Origin: an uncultured Ruminococcus sp.
GTDB taxonomy: Bacteria > Bacillota > Clostridia > Oscillospirales > Ruminococcaceae
Assembly: GCA_902800795.1 (NCBI GenBank)
Contig: CADCFQ010000004.1
Coordinates: 26,155 to 90,154 of the forward strand
Direction: 5' to 3'
Length of the DNA stretch: 64,000 bases
Below the pieces are notes generated by a model that was not told where the DNA came from, ran no database searches, and saw only the letters and a program-made list of their open reading frames with translations. This document shows positions 37,012-45,802 of the stretch, in pieces. The first letter of the stretch is position 1; each line of letters begins with the position of its first letter. The position numbers were made by a program, and so were the translations under genes.

Positions 37012-38075
37012 TTTCCTTCACCTCGTCCGTCTGACTGCTGAACATCTTGAGCTGTCTCTCCATAGTCGTATTCATAAAACGGTCTATTGCCTTCGAAGTC
37101 GGGAGTCTGTCCATTACCGTCAGCAGCGTTTCGTGGAACTCCGACTGTTCTTTCAGCAGGCTGAGCATCTGCTGCCACTGGTCTTTCGGTATCGCATAGA
37201 CCGTCGGCTGATAGGGCTGCTCGGCTATTTCGCTGACTTGTTTCTTCTCCAAACCGAGCAAGCGATTCAAGGTGTTGTCCTCTGATTCTGAACTCATTTT
37301 CCATTGCTCCTTTCAAAAATCTTGCATCGTGCAGCTTGTTGTCCCTGACCTTCATTCCGTTGGGACAGGTGTAGGTCATCGTTTTGTGATGCTCCTCCCA
37401 CCGGACATCGTAGCCGCGCTCTCTTAATTTATCAATGAACTCCTGTTTGCTTCCGCAGGTTTTCATCAGATCGGTTATCACAAGCAGCAGTTCAAATTTC
37501 CAGCTCTCGCCTTTTTCCTGCGCCCGGTATTCACGCTGCCCGAGGTTCATACTCGGTTTGGTCGGGTCGTAAGGTTTCAGCACCGACAGCCCGTGAGCAA
37601 GACATATCTCATCGTTGAGCTGACGCATATCTGAGAGGGTGTACTTGTTTGTGTGGAGTTTCTTTCCGTCCACAAAGCTCGTCGCGTTGATGACAAAATG
37701 ATTGTGCAGTTGGTTATTGTCGAGGTGGGTGGCTACAACTACCTCGTGCTTCGGGAAGAACTCACGGACGAACTGCATCCCGATCTCGTGAGCCTGTTCG
37801 GGGGTGAGCTTGTCCTTCGGGCTGAATGACTGGACGTACTGATAGAACAGCACGTTCTCTTTCCCCTCTGCGATGTGCTTTTCCTGCTCGGCCTTGTAGA
37901 GCACCTGCGTTGCAAGAAAGGATTTCAGAGCCATTTCCGGCACGCAGTTATGTCCGCTGACGAGCTGAACGCTCTCGTTGAGGTTGGTCTTGTCGGGACG
38001 CATACAGTATTTCAGCAGCCCTTTCAGTGCCGAGGGTGTCTGCTTGCTTTCGGGGATATTCTGAATGACAGCCAT
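36870..38075 (-). CDS. MOBP-type relaxase with C-terminal membrane segment
   Basis: 401 aa. N-terminal relaxase domain: candidate tyrosine in LKYCMRPDKT (about 24), histidine triad HLDNNQLHNHFVIN (about 127-140). A linker (about 285-350) and a C-terminal hydrophobic helix (VYLFTAAVFLTSVLLSGLVSV) suggest membrane attachment near the coupling protein. Its ATG overlaps the mobC stop (TGATG). Nicks oriT and pilots the strand. Two further frames with translation signals are nested in its 3' third. Confidence 0.9.
   Translation of the reverse strand: MAVIQNIPESKQTPSALKGLLKYCMRPDKTNLNESVQLVSGHNCVPEMALKSFLATQVLYKAEQEKHIAEGKENVLFYQYVQSFSPKDKLTPEQAHEIGMQFVREFFPKHEVVVATHLDNNQLHNHFVINATSFVDGKKLHTNKYTLSDMRQLNDEICLAHGLSVLKPYDPTKPSMNLGQREYRAQEKGESWKFELLLVITDLMKTCGSKQEFIDKLRERGYDVRWEEHHKTMTYTCPNGMKVRDNKLHDARFLKGAMENEFRIRGQHLESLARFGEETSQRNSRAALSADGLCDTERPVAADAQPAERTVGVPRNAADGNGQTPDFEGNRPFYEYDYGETAQDVQQSDGRGEGKCQTGWEELKTALDKITKRVYLFTAAVFLTSVLLSGLVSVLCLHWLT
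36986..37297 (-). CDS. nested mobilization protein inside the relaxase gene
   Basis: 103 aa, wholly inside the relaxase gene in a different frame. It starts with ATG nine bases after AAAGGAG, a site that in the relaxase frame merely codes Leu-Lys-Gly. Helical, with no Cys and a plausible amphipathic composition (QWQQMLSLLKEQSEFHETLLTVMDRL). The position and size fit MbeB/MbeD-like accessory proteins. Existence is inferred from the site and composition. Confidence 0.6.
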   Translation of the reverse strand: MSSESEDNTLNRLLGLEKKQVSEIAEQPYQPTVYAIPKDQWQQMLSLLKEQSEFHETLLTVMDRLPTSKAIDRFMNTTMERQLKMFSSQTDEVKESVKLAGRS

Positions 38076-38386
38076 CAGTCCTCACCTGCTTTCCTGATCT
38101 CATCGAGCAGACGCTCGTACAGCTTTCTCAGCTCTGACAAGTCAACGACTCTGATTTCTCCCCGATGAGCAAGACGGGTCAGCTGATTAAGGTTGTTCCC
38201 CTGGTAGTGAAGTTCCTTGTTCAGCTCGCGGAGGGCATCGTTGGAAACGATCTTTCCCTCAGTACACATTTTGAAAATGAAGTCTCTCCATGTGACTCCT
38301 GCCGCCTCAATTCGTTTCCACATCAGGGTATGATACTCCTCCGGCGTGAGCCGAATGGTCACTCGTTTGGTTTGGTTTCTCGGCAT
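38075..38386 (-). CDS. mobC: MobC-type accessory protein
   Basis: 103 aa from the ATG at 38386 (GAAAGGAGAGA upstream). RHH-like N-terminus (KRVTIRLTPEEYHTLMWKRIEAAG) followed by the MobC motif NKELHYQGNNLNQLTRLAH. Helps the relaxase open oriT. Stop overlaps the relaxase start by one base. Confidence 0.9.
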   Translation of the reverse strand: MPRNQTKRVTIRLTPEEYHTLMWKRIEAAGVTWRDFIFKMCTEGKIVSNDALRELNKELHYQGNNLNQLTRLAHRGEIRVVDLSELRKLYERLLDEIRKAGED

Positions 38387-38399
38387 AGTTCTCTCCTTT

Positions 38400-38585
38400 C
38401 TCTCCCCCCGCCAATGAAAAGGGGTGCGGGTCTCCCGCATAGGCGCAGGGTGCCGCAGCCGCCCAAAGCGGCAGTGGTCGCCCAAGCGCTATGCTTGCCC
38501 TGGAGTCCCAGACTATTATTCAGACTAAAAGTACGGCGCTGTTACTCTCCCTTTGCTGATAAGATAATGGCGAAGAAAAGAAATG
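38400..38585. other. candidate oriT region
   Basis: Gene-free stretch upstream of mobC with inverted repeats GCGGG-TCT-CCCGC (about 38426) and TGCCGC..GCGGCA (38451-38473), followed by GCGCTATGCTTGCCCT. Location just upstream of mobC-relaxase and GC-rich hairpins are as expected for an oriT; the nick site is not identified. Confidence 0.45.
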
Positions 38586-40106
38586 TCACGCACAGTTCAG
38601 TCTTGCTTTTAACAGAAATGCTTTTATGAATCTGACATTTGCATCCACACGATTCTTGCCGCTGAGAGCAAAAACATTTTTATCATCAGCAATTCTTTCA
38701 TCGGCACTATCTGCTTCTTCACTGAGCTTCACATCGATATATTTCTTTCTCTCTTTTTCTTCCTGCTGTTTGCAGAACTCTTCAAACGGAGTGACATTTA
38801 TTCCGCTTGCAGAAAGATTTTGCTCCATTATCTTTGCAAGAAAACTCATCGGATCTTTTGCATCGATCTTCACCTCTTGTGACAGTAGTGACGGTTGTGA
38901 CAGTACATCCGACAGGGGAAGACTACCGTCATTTGAATCCTGACTGTCATTTGCATCTGTGACAGTTGAAGAGTGCTTTTCTCCCATATCTGTTTCAACT
39001 GTCATACCGTCACTGCTGTCATCATGATTTTCATATGCGAAGAGTGAAACCGGTTTGTAGTACGGTGGAGCATTCTCTTCTGTGATAGGTGTGAATGTCA
39101 GCAGACGCTCTTTCCCTGTGCGCTTGCTTCCGTCAAAGAGTATCCCGAAGTTTTCAAGCTGCTGATGATAAGCTGTAAGCTCTTTTTTGATCTTCAGCGG
39201 ATTGAAATCAAACATCACTTCGATCTGACATTTCTTTATCTCTTCGACAAGTCCTGTCGCAGTTATCTGAAACGGCTGAGGCTCTTCCTGATATGCCCAG
39301 ACACAAATGTGAAGAAAGAATGCGATCAGCGACACATAAGAGTTTATCTTATCCCTTTTGTATTTTTCTCCTTCGATGAATACCCACTCACCGTTTTGCT
39401 GAAGTTCGATCTTGAATTGTCGATCACTGACATCTCTTCCGCCGACACTGAGCTTTGCCTGAGGTTTGTCTCTGTCGGGGCGGTCAAGAAACCAATAGGT
39501 ATCTAGTGAAGCTGTGATACCGTTTGTTCCGGATGCAGCCTCGAACGGATCCTTGCCTTTCAGTTTGTTCTTGTGGTGGATAAGCATGACAGACAGCTTT
39601 TTGTCGAGCGCAAATCTTTGCAGAGCCATAAGCTCTGTATAGTCCTGAGCATAAAGATTGCCGCCCTGTTTGTTTGTATTATCCCGGACGTGCTGCAAGG
39701 TGTCTATGATGATCAGAACAGTATCGGGATACTCCGTGATGAACGACTCCATCTGCTCGATAAGGCCGCTGTGAAGCGTCTCTGACATTATCGACAGGCG
39801 CAGCATATTGCTCACGTTATCATTCATGTTTTTCAGACGCATCTGCAATCTTTCAAGATCATCTTCGAGCGCAAGATAGAGTACATGACCCTGCTTAGTC
39901 GGATAGCTCCACAGCTTTTCTCCTTCTGCAACTGCGACAGCTGTCTGGAGAGAAAGAAATGATTTGCCGACCTTGGGCGAACCGACTAGCATTGCAAGAC
40001 CTACGGGCAGAAGCCCTTCGATGACAAACTCCTTCGGCGGAAGCTGCATCTCGAGCAGTTCTTCGCCGCCGACAGTTTTAAGCGGCTTAACGATCTGGTT
40101 TTCCAT
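38586..40106 (-). CDS. RepA-like AAA ATPase (AAA_25 / RSF1010 RepA type)
   Basis: 506 aa from the ATG at 40106 with AAAGGGG upstream. Walker A GSPKVGKSFLS, Walker B TVLIIIDTLQHV, followed by LIHHKNK, as in hexameric RepA-type helicases common on mobilizable elements. The C-terminal 200 residues are polar with repeated DSQDSNDGS-type stretches. Probably unwinds or replicates the element after transfer or excision. Confidence 0.85.
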   Translation of the reverse strand: MENQIVKPLKTVGGEELLEMQLPPKEFVIEGLLPVGLAMLVGSPKVGKSFLSLQTAVAVAEGEKLWSYPTKQGHVLYLALEDDLERLQMRLKNMNDNVSNMLRLSIMSETLHSGLIEQMESFITEYPDTVLIIIDTLQHVRDNTNKQGGNLYAQDYTELMALQRFALDKKLSVMLIHHKNKLKGKDPFEAASGTNGITASLDTYWFLDRPDRDKPQAKLSVGGRDVSDRQFKIELQQNGEWVFIEGEKYKRDKINSYVSLIAFFLHICVWAYQEEPQPFQITATGLVEEIKKCQIEVMFDFNPLKIKKELTAYHQQLENFGILFDGSKRTGKERLLTFTPITEENAPPYYKPVSLFAYENHDDSSDGMTVETDMGEKHSSTVTDANDSQDSNDGSLPLSDVLSQPSLLSQEVKIDAKDPMSFLAKIMEQNLSASGINVTPFEEFCKQQEEKERKKYIDVKLSEEADSADERIADDKNVFALSGKNRVDANVRFIKAFLLKARLNCA

Positions 40107-40136
40107 TTGATTTCCCCTTTCATTTATAATTGAAAT

Positions 40137-40190
40137 AAAAAAAGCCGGGATCATACGCACAGAGTTATCCTCTGTGTTCGTAATGATCCC
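40137..40190 (-). terminator. strong terminator after the RhuM-family gene
   Basis: On the minus strand GGGATCATTACG..CACAGAG pairs with CTCTGTG..CGTATGATCCC, then GGCTTTTTTT. Confidence 0.88.
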
Positions 40191-40247
40191 GACCCATTAT
40201 TCCCGAATTCACCGCCGGGTGGATGGTTAGACTACGGTTGTTTGGTT

Positions 40248-41282
40248 TTAAGTATCATTATTCTTGTCAGCCGTTTCAAGAGCTTCTATCATTTTATCAA
40301 AGTCACTTTGATATAGTCTGTCTTGAATGACTCTGTATTTTTCAAATTCGCTTTCTGCAAAAGCCTTTGCTATCGCTGCTGTAACTTTGCCTTTGTCCTG
40401 AAGAATATCCGCATCATTGAATTTAAGAAACGCATCAAGTTTTTCAGCCCAGTCTGCCATAGTCATCGGAATATGACGGCGAGCCTGCCTTGCAGCATAG
40501 TCAAGGTACATACTTACTATTTCGTTCAGCTCGGTGATTTCATCTTTTTTCAAATAGTTTTTTGCGATGGACACATCAGTCTTTACGATCTTACCGTCGG
40601 GGGCATTTTTCCAGCTTCTAAGACCCATATGTTCTTTGGTGTGATCCGCACGGTCAACTATCATTTCAGCGGCAGTTTTACCGTGAACAGCAAAATGCAT
40701 TTTGTTTTGTACCGCTGCAAAGAAGTCCTGTGTTATTTTACTGTTCTTATCGTAATCAACAGCGGTTGAGTAAATATCAGTTATTTTCTGATAGAAACGA
40801 CGTTCACTTGCTCTGATCTCCTGGATCTCCGCAAGTAAATGTTCAAAATAATCTTCTCCGAATATCTGTCCGTTCTCGAGCCTGTTTTTATCAAGAACAT
40901 ATCCTCGCTTGGCAAATGTATCAAGAACCTTTGTCGCCCACTGTCTGAAAGCAGTTGCCTTTTCGCTATTAACACGATAGCCTACGGCCATTATTGCAGA
41001 AAGATTATAGAACTTATATTGATAAGTTTTTCCGTCATCGGCAGTATGTGCAAATTTTGCACATACTGAAATTTCAACAAGCTCTCGTTCAGTAAAAATG
41101 TTTTTAAGATGCTTTGTTATAACAGATCTGTCAACATCAAACAGCTCTCCTATTGCTTTCTGTGTGAGCCAGACATCGTTGTCCTGTACTCTGACCTCTA
41201 TCCCATCCTCATCAGCATCACGCGTAAAAACCAAGAAATCAACAGTAGAGTTCCTTATCTGGATTTTATTATTATCATTCAT
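40248..41282 (-). CDS. RhuM-family protein
   Basis: 344 aa from the ATG at 41282 (GGTGAG upstream). N-terminal DNA-binding-like domain: VWLTQKAIGELFDVDRSVITKHLKNIF; then YNLSAIMAVGYRVNSEKATAFRQWATKVL and YFEHLLAEIQEIRASERRFYQKITDIYSTAVDYD, the characteristic RhuM core. The family is widespread on islands and phages; biochemical role is unknown to me. Monocistronic, with its own terminator. Confidence 0.88.
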   Translation of the reverse strand: MNDNNKIQIRNSTVDFLVFTRDADEDGIEVRVQDNDVWLTQKAIGELFDVDRSVITKHLKNIFTERELVEISVCAKFAHTADDGKTYQYKFYNLSAIMAVGYRVNSEKATAFRQWATKVLDTFAKRGYVLDKNRLENGQIFGEDYFEHLLAEIQEIRASERRFYQKITDIYSTAVDYDKNSKITQDFFAAVQNKMHFAVHGKTAAEMIVDRADHTKEHMGLRSWKNAPDGKIVKTDVSIAKNYLKKDEITELNEIVSMYLDYAARQARRHIPMTMADWAEKLDAFLKFNDADILQDKGKVTAAIAKAFAESEFEKYRVIQDRLYQSDFDKMIEALETADKNNDT

Positions 41283-41350
41283 ATTACTCACCAACGTTTC
41301 TTTTGGATAAGTGTATTATATCATAATCACCACTAAAAATCAACCGGATA

Positions 41351-41548
41351 CTACGCGCTGTGAAGCACCTTGATATACAACCCGAACAACTTATGGCACC
41401 TCGGGCACTCTATAACATAGTCTGCCGGCTCGCCGCTGAGCTTGGTAACAACGCTGTTGTTTTTGAGCTTGACATCCGCAACATCCGCACAGCGTGCCTG
41501 GCAATGCGGGCATCTTAGCTTCGGCATTTTCTTTCTGTTGTCTGTCAC
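41351..41548 (-). CDS. small zinc-ribbon protein
   Basis: 65 aa with two Cys-X2-Cys knuckles (CPHCQARC and CPRCHK). Lies 17 bases after the LexA-like gene in the same direction, with GAAAGGAG before ATG. Might be a partner or antirepressor; function unknown. Confidence 0.75.
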   Translation of the reverse strand: MTDNRKKMPKLRCPHCQARCADVADVKLKNNSVVTKLSGEPADYVIECPRCHKLFGLYIKVLHSA

Positions 41549-41565
41549 TTCGCTCTCCTTTCGCT

Positions 41566-42174
41566 CTACGGCAGGTCTTTTATCACCTTTACCGCAACGC
41601 CCTGCACCACGATCTCGTCGGGGCAGATGTCCTTCATACTGCTGTTCTCTGGGTGAAGTACGGGACGCTTTTTCTTTTTGTCGTACACAAGTCTTTTCAA
41701 AGTGCTTCCGTTGTTCTCGTCGAGGGCTGCTATGATCTGACCGTATTCGGCATGATCTGTCTGCTCGATGACAACGAGATCACCGTCGCTGATGCCTGCC
41801 TCGATCATCGAATCGCCTGATGCACGAAGGATAAAATATCTTCCGCTGCCGAGCCACTCAGAGGGTATCGACACAAACTCTCCGCCGATCTGTTCCTCAA
41901 CTGTCGGTGTTCCGCAGGGTATCGTCCCGACAACCTGTACACGTCTGACTGTGTAGCTGGTCAGCTTCTCGATGTATGGTGTGATGATCGTTTTGCCGTT
42001 ATACCTGACTACGCCTTCCATGTCGAGCTCCTGCAGGTAACGCATCGCTGACTGGCGTGAAAAGCCCAGTTCCGCCTCGATCTCACGCAGTGAGGGCGTG
42101 TGTCGGTTCTCACGATAATAGTTGTCAACGTACTCGATCATGGCATACGCTGCCTGGCGTTTTCTTTCGTTCAT
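41566..42174 (-). CDS. lexA: LexA-like S24 repressor
   Basis: 202 aa. N-terminal wHTH (HTPSLREIEAELGFSRQSAMRYLQELDMEGVV), cleavage site Cys-Gly in GTIPCGTPT instead of the common Ala-Gly, catalytic Ser in ASGDSM and Lys in NGSTLKRL. Probably represses itself and perhaps element genes until DNA damage. Its promoter holds a perfect palindrome between -35 and -10. It may be the element's own lexA rather than the chromosomal one. Confidence 0.9.
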   Translation of the reverse strand: MNERKRQAAYAMIEYVDNYYRENRHTPSLREIEAELGFSRQSAMRYLQELDMEGVVRYNGKTIITPYIEKLTSYTVRRVQVVGTIPCGTPTVEEQIGGEFVSIPSEWLGSGRYFILRASGDSMIEAGISDGDLVVIEQTDHAEYGQIIAALDENNGSTLKRLVYDKKKKRPVLHPENSSMKDICPDEIVVQGVAVKVIKDLP

Positions 42175-42212
42175 TCTGCACCTCCGGAGTTATTTGGCTG
42201 GTCTTTGAGAGT

Positions 42213-42241
42213 ATTATATCATCAACTGTGACAGTTGTCAA
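42213..42241 (-). promoter_or_regulatory. lexA promoter with palindromic operator in the spacer
   Basis: Minus strand TTGACA (42241-42236), 17-base spacer, TATAAT (42218-42213) with an extended -10 TG. CAACTGTGACAGTTG (42223-42237) fills the spacer. A further half-site GGACAGTTGC lies about 20 bp upstream. Confidence 0.85.
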
Positions 42242-42605
42242 TGCGATTCTTTGGACAGTTGCAATTTCGTATGATTGCACAACGAAACGCGCTGTAATTA
42301 GAACAGATGTTCGATAGTGAGCTGCGCCAACAAGTGGAAATGACCTGCCGGCGCGATTTTTGAGCTTTATGCAATTTGACGTGAAACGGTGCTCATTATG
42401 GTGTATCGGATAAACGGAACAGGCTGCTACCAAGTTAGGGCAGTAGCATGGGTATATTTTCGGTGTTATTAATCTGAAGTGAGATAATAGTATATGTCTT
42501 TTTTCTTTCAATTGTCTAGACAAAGACTAGCTTTTAATGTTGTACAAACCACATAGAGCTTGTTTGTACAATCAGTCGAAAAGCATCGCAAAACCGCCGC
42601 TTTCC
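42242..42605. other. intergenic region with two palindromes
   Basis: No gene. TTGTCTAGACAA (42512-42523) is a perfect palindrome, and TTGTACAAAC (42540-42549) is inverted at 42562-42571 (GTTTGTACAA). Both lie within 95 bp upstream of the surface-protein promoter and are candidate operators. Confidence 0.6.
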
Positions 42606-42634
42606 TTGACTTTCCGAGTAAAATGTGCTATACT
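42606..42634 (+). promoter_or_regulatory. promoter of the c-di-GMP riboswitch transcript
   Basis: TTGACT (42606-42611), 17-base spacer, TATACT (42629-42634). Confidence 0.8.
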
Positions 42635-42644
42635 GAATTTAATA

Positions 42645-42720
42645 ATAAGCAAACCTGCCGAAAGGCAGCGACGCAAAGCCAAGGGTCTAAGCCGCAAGGT
42701 ATGACAGCCGGTTGCCGTGA
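42645..42720 (+). ncRNA. cyclic di-GMP-I (GEMM) riboswitch aptamer
   Basis: The conserved GEMM-I features appear in order: GCAAACC, a helix closed by CGAAAG, the invariant GACGCAAAGCC core, GGGTCTAAG, then a second helix with ATGACAGCCGGTTGCC. It is followed at once by a terminator hairpin, so it regulates transcription elongation into the surface-protein gene. Whether c-di-GMP turns the gene on or off is not decided here. Confidence 0.9.
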
Positions 42721-42749
42721 ACGTTAGTTCATGTTGATAGGTGGAATCA

Positions 42750-42783
42750 GGCAATGCGTCGTATGATGCGTTGTCTTTTTTGT
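42750..42783 (+). terminator. riboswitch expression-platform terminator
   Basis: GGCAATGCGTC pairs with GATGCGTTGTC around GTAT, followed by TTTTTTG; ends 27 bases before the start codon. Confidence 0.85.
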
Positions 42784-42809
42784 TTTATAACTGATAGGAG
42801 CGTGATTTT

Positions 42810-45542
42810 ATGAGTATTAAGAAAAGATTGATCTCAGGACTGACTTGCGTTGCTATGATAGCAGCGGCCATGGCCGTTCCGGTCAGTGAAAAAAGCGTGC
42901 TTGCTAAGTTTGATTTAACCGCCAGCGCTGAGACTTATGGTGATTATGAGTACATCGTTCTTGATGACGAAACAATTCTGATAGCAAAGTATAAAGGAAA
43001 TGATACAGAGCTTATTATTCCTTCATTTATAAACGGAATGCGGGTATCAAAAATAGGCACTAGAGCGTTTGAAGGATGTGAAAGCATTACATCCATAACG
43101 ATTTCAAATAGTATTACTAGCGTTGATGAAAGAGCTTTTTCATCTTGCGGAAACCTTACAAGCATAACTATTCCTGATAGCGTAATAAGCATAGGTAAAG
43201 CGGCATTTTATGATTGCACGCACCTTACAGAGGTCACTATTGGGGACGGCGTTACTATCATTTGTGATGGAGCATTTTCTCGCTGCTTAAACCTTGTGAA
43301 CATAACAATACCTGAAAGTGTTACAAGCATTGGTGAAAGGATTTTTTCAGGATGCACAAGCTTTAAAAGCATAAACGTCAGCGATAATAATCAAGTATAC
43401 TCTTCTATGGATGGAATACTATATAACAAGGACGGAACGATGCTTGTAACCTGTCCCGAAGGTAAAACTGGTAATGTAGTTATTCCAAACAGCGTTACAG
43501 CTATTGGCGATCAAGCATTCTCTAACTGCTCAAACCTTGTGAGCATAACAATACCTGAAAGTGTTACAAGCATTGGTGAAAGCGCATGTTATCATTGTAA
43601 AAGCCTTAAAAGTATAACTATACCAAATAGTGTTACAACCATTAGTGATTGTTCCTTTCGGGGCTGCTCAAACCTTATGAGTGTTACAATATCGGATAGA
43701 GTTACAAGCATTGGTAATGGTGTCTTTTGGGATTGCAAAAGCCTCATGAACGTAACGATACCAGATGGTGTTACAAGTATTGGTGTTATAGCATTTTGTG
43801 GCTGTTTAAACCTTACAAGCATAACTATACCTAATAGTGTTACAAGTATTGATAAGGACGCATTTTATGATTGCATAAATCTTTCAATTATAAAAATGCC
43901 CAAATATATCACAAACATCGGTGAAAAAGCCTTTGGGTATTATTCTGATGAAGATGACTTGAAACAAAAAAAGATCATGGATTTTACTATCTATGGTTAC
44001 AAAGGATCAGCGGCAGAAACATATGCTAACGAATACGGATTTGCTTTTATTGATCTTTCCGGAGATGTTCCTCATACTCACAGCTATACATCCAGGGTCA
44101 CTAAAGCAGCAACTTGCACTACGGACGGTGTAATGACCTACACCTGCTCCTGCGGTGAAACATACACCGAACCGATAATAGCATCGGGTCACAAATATGT
44201 CGACACAGTGGTTGATCCGACCTGTACTGAAAGCGGCTATACTCTCCACAAGTGTTCCGCCTGCGGCGACTCCTACAAGGATACTTACACGCTGCCTGCA
44301 GATCACAACTATATTTCCAAGGTCACCAAAGCGGCGACCTGCACCACAAGCGGCGTGAGAACATATCTTTGCACAGAGTGCGGCGACACCTACACTGAGA
44401 CTATCACCGCCACCGGCCACCAATATGAAGTAAGGGTCGTTGCTCCTACCACCGAATCACAAGGCTACACCGAGCATACCTGCTCAGTCTGCGGTGACAG
44501 CTATCGTGATAATTACACTGACAAGCTGCCCTACACAGATATCACCACGTGCACCGCCACGCTTTCGGCGTCAAGTTATACCTATGACGGCACAGCAAAG
44601 AAGCCGACTGTCACAGTAAAGAACGGCTCCACAACGTTAAAGAGCGGCACCGACTATACCGTTGCCTACAAAAACAACACCAATGCCGGAACTGCAACTG
44701 TAACGATCACCGGCAAGGGCAGCTATACTGGGACAGCGAGCAAGACATTTACGATCAAGAAAGCCAGCATAGCTAATTTCACAGCCACGCTTTCTGCTAG
44801 CACCTATACTTACAACGGTTCAGCTAAGAAGCCGACAGTCACAGTTAAGAATGGCTCAAAAACACTGACAAGCTCTGATTACACTGTGGCTTACAAGAAC
44901 AATACCGCTGTCGGAACAGCGACTGTCACCGTGACCGGCAAGGGCAATTACAGCGGAACACTTTCTAAGACGTTCACGATCAATCTTGCAAACGTCACCG
45001 GCTTCAAGAACGTGGCAGTTTCTGCGAACGCTATCAAGTTCACTTGGAACAAGGTCTCGGGCGCTGACGGCTATGTGGTTTATCTCTACAACAAGAGCGC
45101 CAAGCAGTGGCAGAGATACGCAAAGACCACCGGCGGAAACAACGTTCAGCTGGTCAACAAGCTGAACCCCGGCGAGGCCTATGCGCTGACCGCAAGGGCT
45201 TACAAGACCGTAGGCGGTAAGGAAGTCCTCTCGCCCAGTTTCACAAACTTCAAGACCTCAACTAACCCTGCAAAGGTCAGCTTCTCGGTTTCCTCAAAGA
45301 CTAAAGGTTCGGCGACATACAGCTGGAAGAAGGTCACGGGTGCTACCAGCTATGCTCTCTACTACAAGGCTTCTTTAAGCGCATCCTGGACCAAGGTAGC
45401 GACAGTAAGCAACAGCACAACAAGCTACACAAAGACAGGACTAAAATCCGGCACAGGGTATTTCACCGTAAGAGCGTTCAGGACTTATGAGGGTACTTCC
45501 TATGGTTCGGCGTTTGATACTAAGACGGTGAGTGTGAAGTAA
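42810..45542 (+). CDS. BspA-like leucine-rich-repeat surface protein
   Basis: 910 aa. Signal peptide (ISGLTCVAMIAAAMAVPVS). About 12 LRR_5/BspA-type repeats follow (ITIPNSVTSIGD-like units, residues 60-410). Then three Cys-containing repeats of about 45 residues (ATCTTDGVMTYTCSCGETYTE; 415-590), two ~80-residue beta-sandwich repeats (CTATLSASSYTYDGTAKKPTV; 600-740) and two fibronectin III-like domains to the end. No sortase motif or membrane anchor, so secreted or bound by repeats. Regulated by the c-di-GMP riboswitch, which fits an adhesin. AGGAG site before ATG. Confidence 0.9.
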   Translation: MSIKKRLISGLTCVAMIAAAMAVPVSEKSVLAKFDLTASAETYGDYEYIVLDDETILIAKYKGNDTELIIPSFINGMRVSKIGTRAFEGCESITSITISNSITSVDERAFSSCGNLTSITIPDSVISIGKAAFYDCTHLTEVTIGDGVTIICDGAFSRCLNLVNITIPESVTSIGERIFSGCTSFKSINVSDNNQVYSSMDGILYNKDGTMLVTCPEGKTGNVVIPNSVTAIGDQAFSNCSNLVSITIPESVTSIGESACYHCKSLKSITIPNSVTTISDCSFRGCSNLMSVTISDRVTSIGNGVFWDCKSLMNVTIPDGVTSIGVIAFCGCLNLTSITIPNSVTSIDKDAFYDCINLSIIKMPKYITNIGEKAFGYYSDEDDLKQKKIMDFTIYGYKGSAAETYANEYGFAFIDLSGDVPHTHSYTSRVTKAATCTTDGVMTYTCSCGETYTEPIIASGHKYVDTVVDPTCTESGYTLHKCSACGDSYKDTYTLPADHNYISKVTKAATCTTSGVRTYLCTECGDTYTETITATGHQYEVRVVAPTTESQGYTEHTCSVCGDSYRDNYTDKLPYTDITTCTATLSASSYTYDGTAKKPTVTVKNGSTTLKSGTDYTVAYKNNTNAGTATVTITGKGSYTGTASKTFTIKKASIANFTATLSASTYTYNGSAKKPTVTVKNGSKTLTSSDYTVAYKNNTAVGTATVTVTGKGNYSGTLSKTFTINLANVTGFKNVAVSANAIKFTWNKVSGADGYVVYLYNKSAKQWQRYAKTTGGNNVQLVNKLNPGEAYALTARAYKTVGGKEVLSPSFTNFKTSTNPAKVSFSVSSKTKGSATYSWKKVTGATSYALYYKASLSASWTKVATVSNSTTSYTKTGLKSGTGYFTVRAFRTYEGTSYGSAFDTKTVSVK

Positions 45543-45606
45543 TAAGTGAACTCATAAAAGACAGTGCTAAGATAACATGTTAAAAATAAATACTAAACAA
45601 AGTGAA

Positions 45607-45640
45607 TCCCGCAGGTCGTAATGATCTGCGGGAGTTTTCA
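45607..45640 (+). terminator. terminator of the surface-protein gene
   Basis: TCCCGCAG pairs with CTGCGGGA, followed by GTTTTCATTT. Confidence 0.75.
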
Positions 45641-45740
45641 TTTATTGCAGAGACATTCCCATTCATACTTCCTGATCCGGATACTCTGACTCAGTCGAGC
45701 TAGTGATACCGGCTCGATCGACAGCGCACACCAGAGCATA

Positions 45741-45780
45741 AATGCCTGGCAGTTCAAAAGAACTGTCAGGCATTTTTTGT
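45741..45780. terminator. hairpin at the distal end of array 1
   Basis: AATGCCTGGCAGTTC, AAAA, GAACTGTCAGGCATT then TTTTT on the + strand. The core GGCAGTTC..GAACTGTC is shared with the hairpin at the end of array 2, so it belongs to the duplicated module. Confidence 0.78.
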
Positions 45781-45802
45781 TTTTGAATGTTTTAGCGTAC
45801 TA

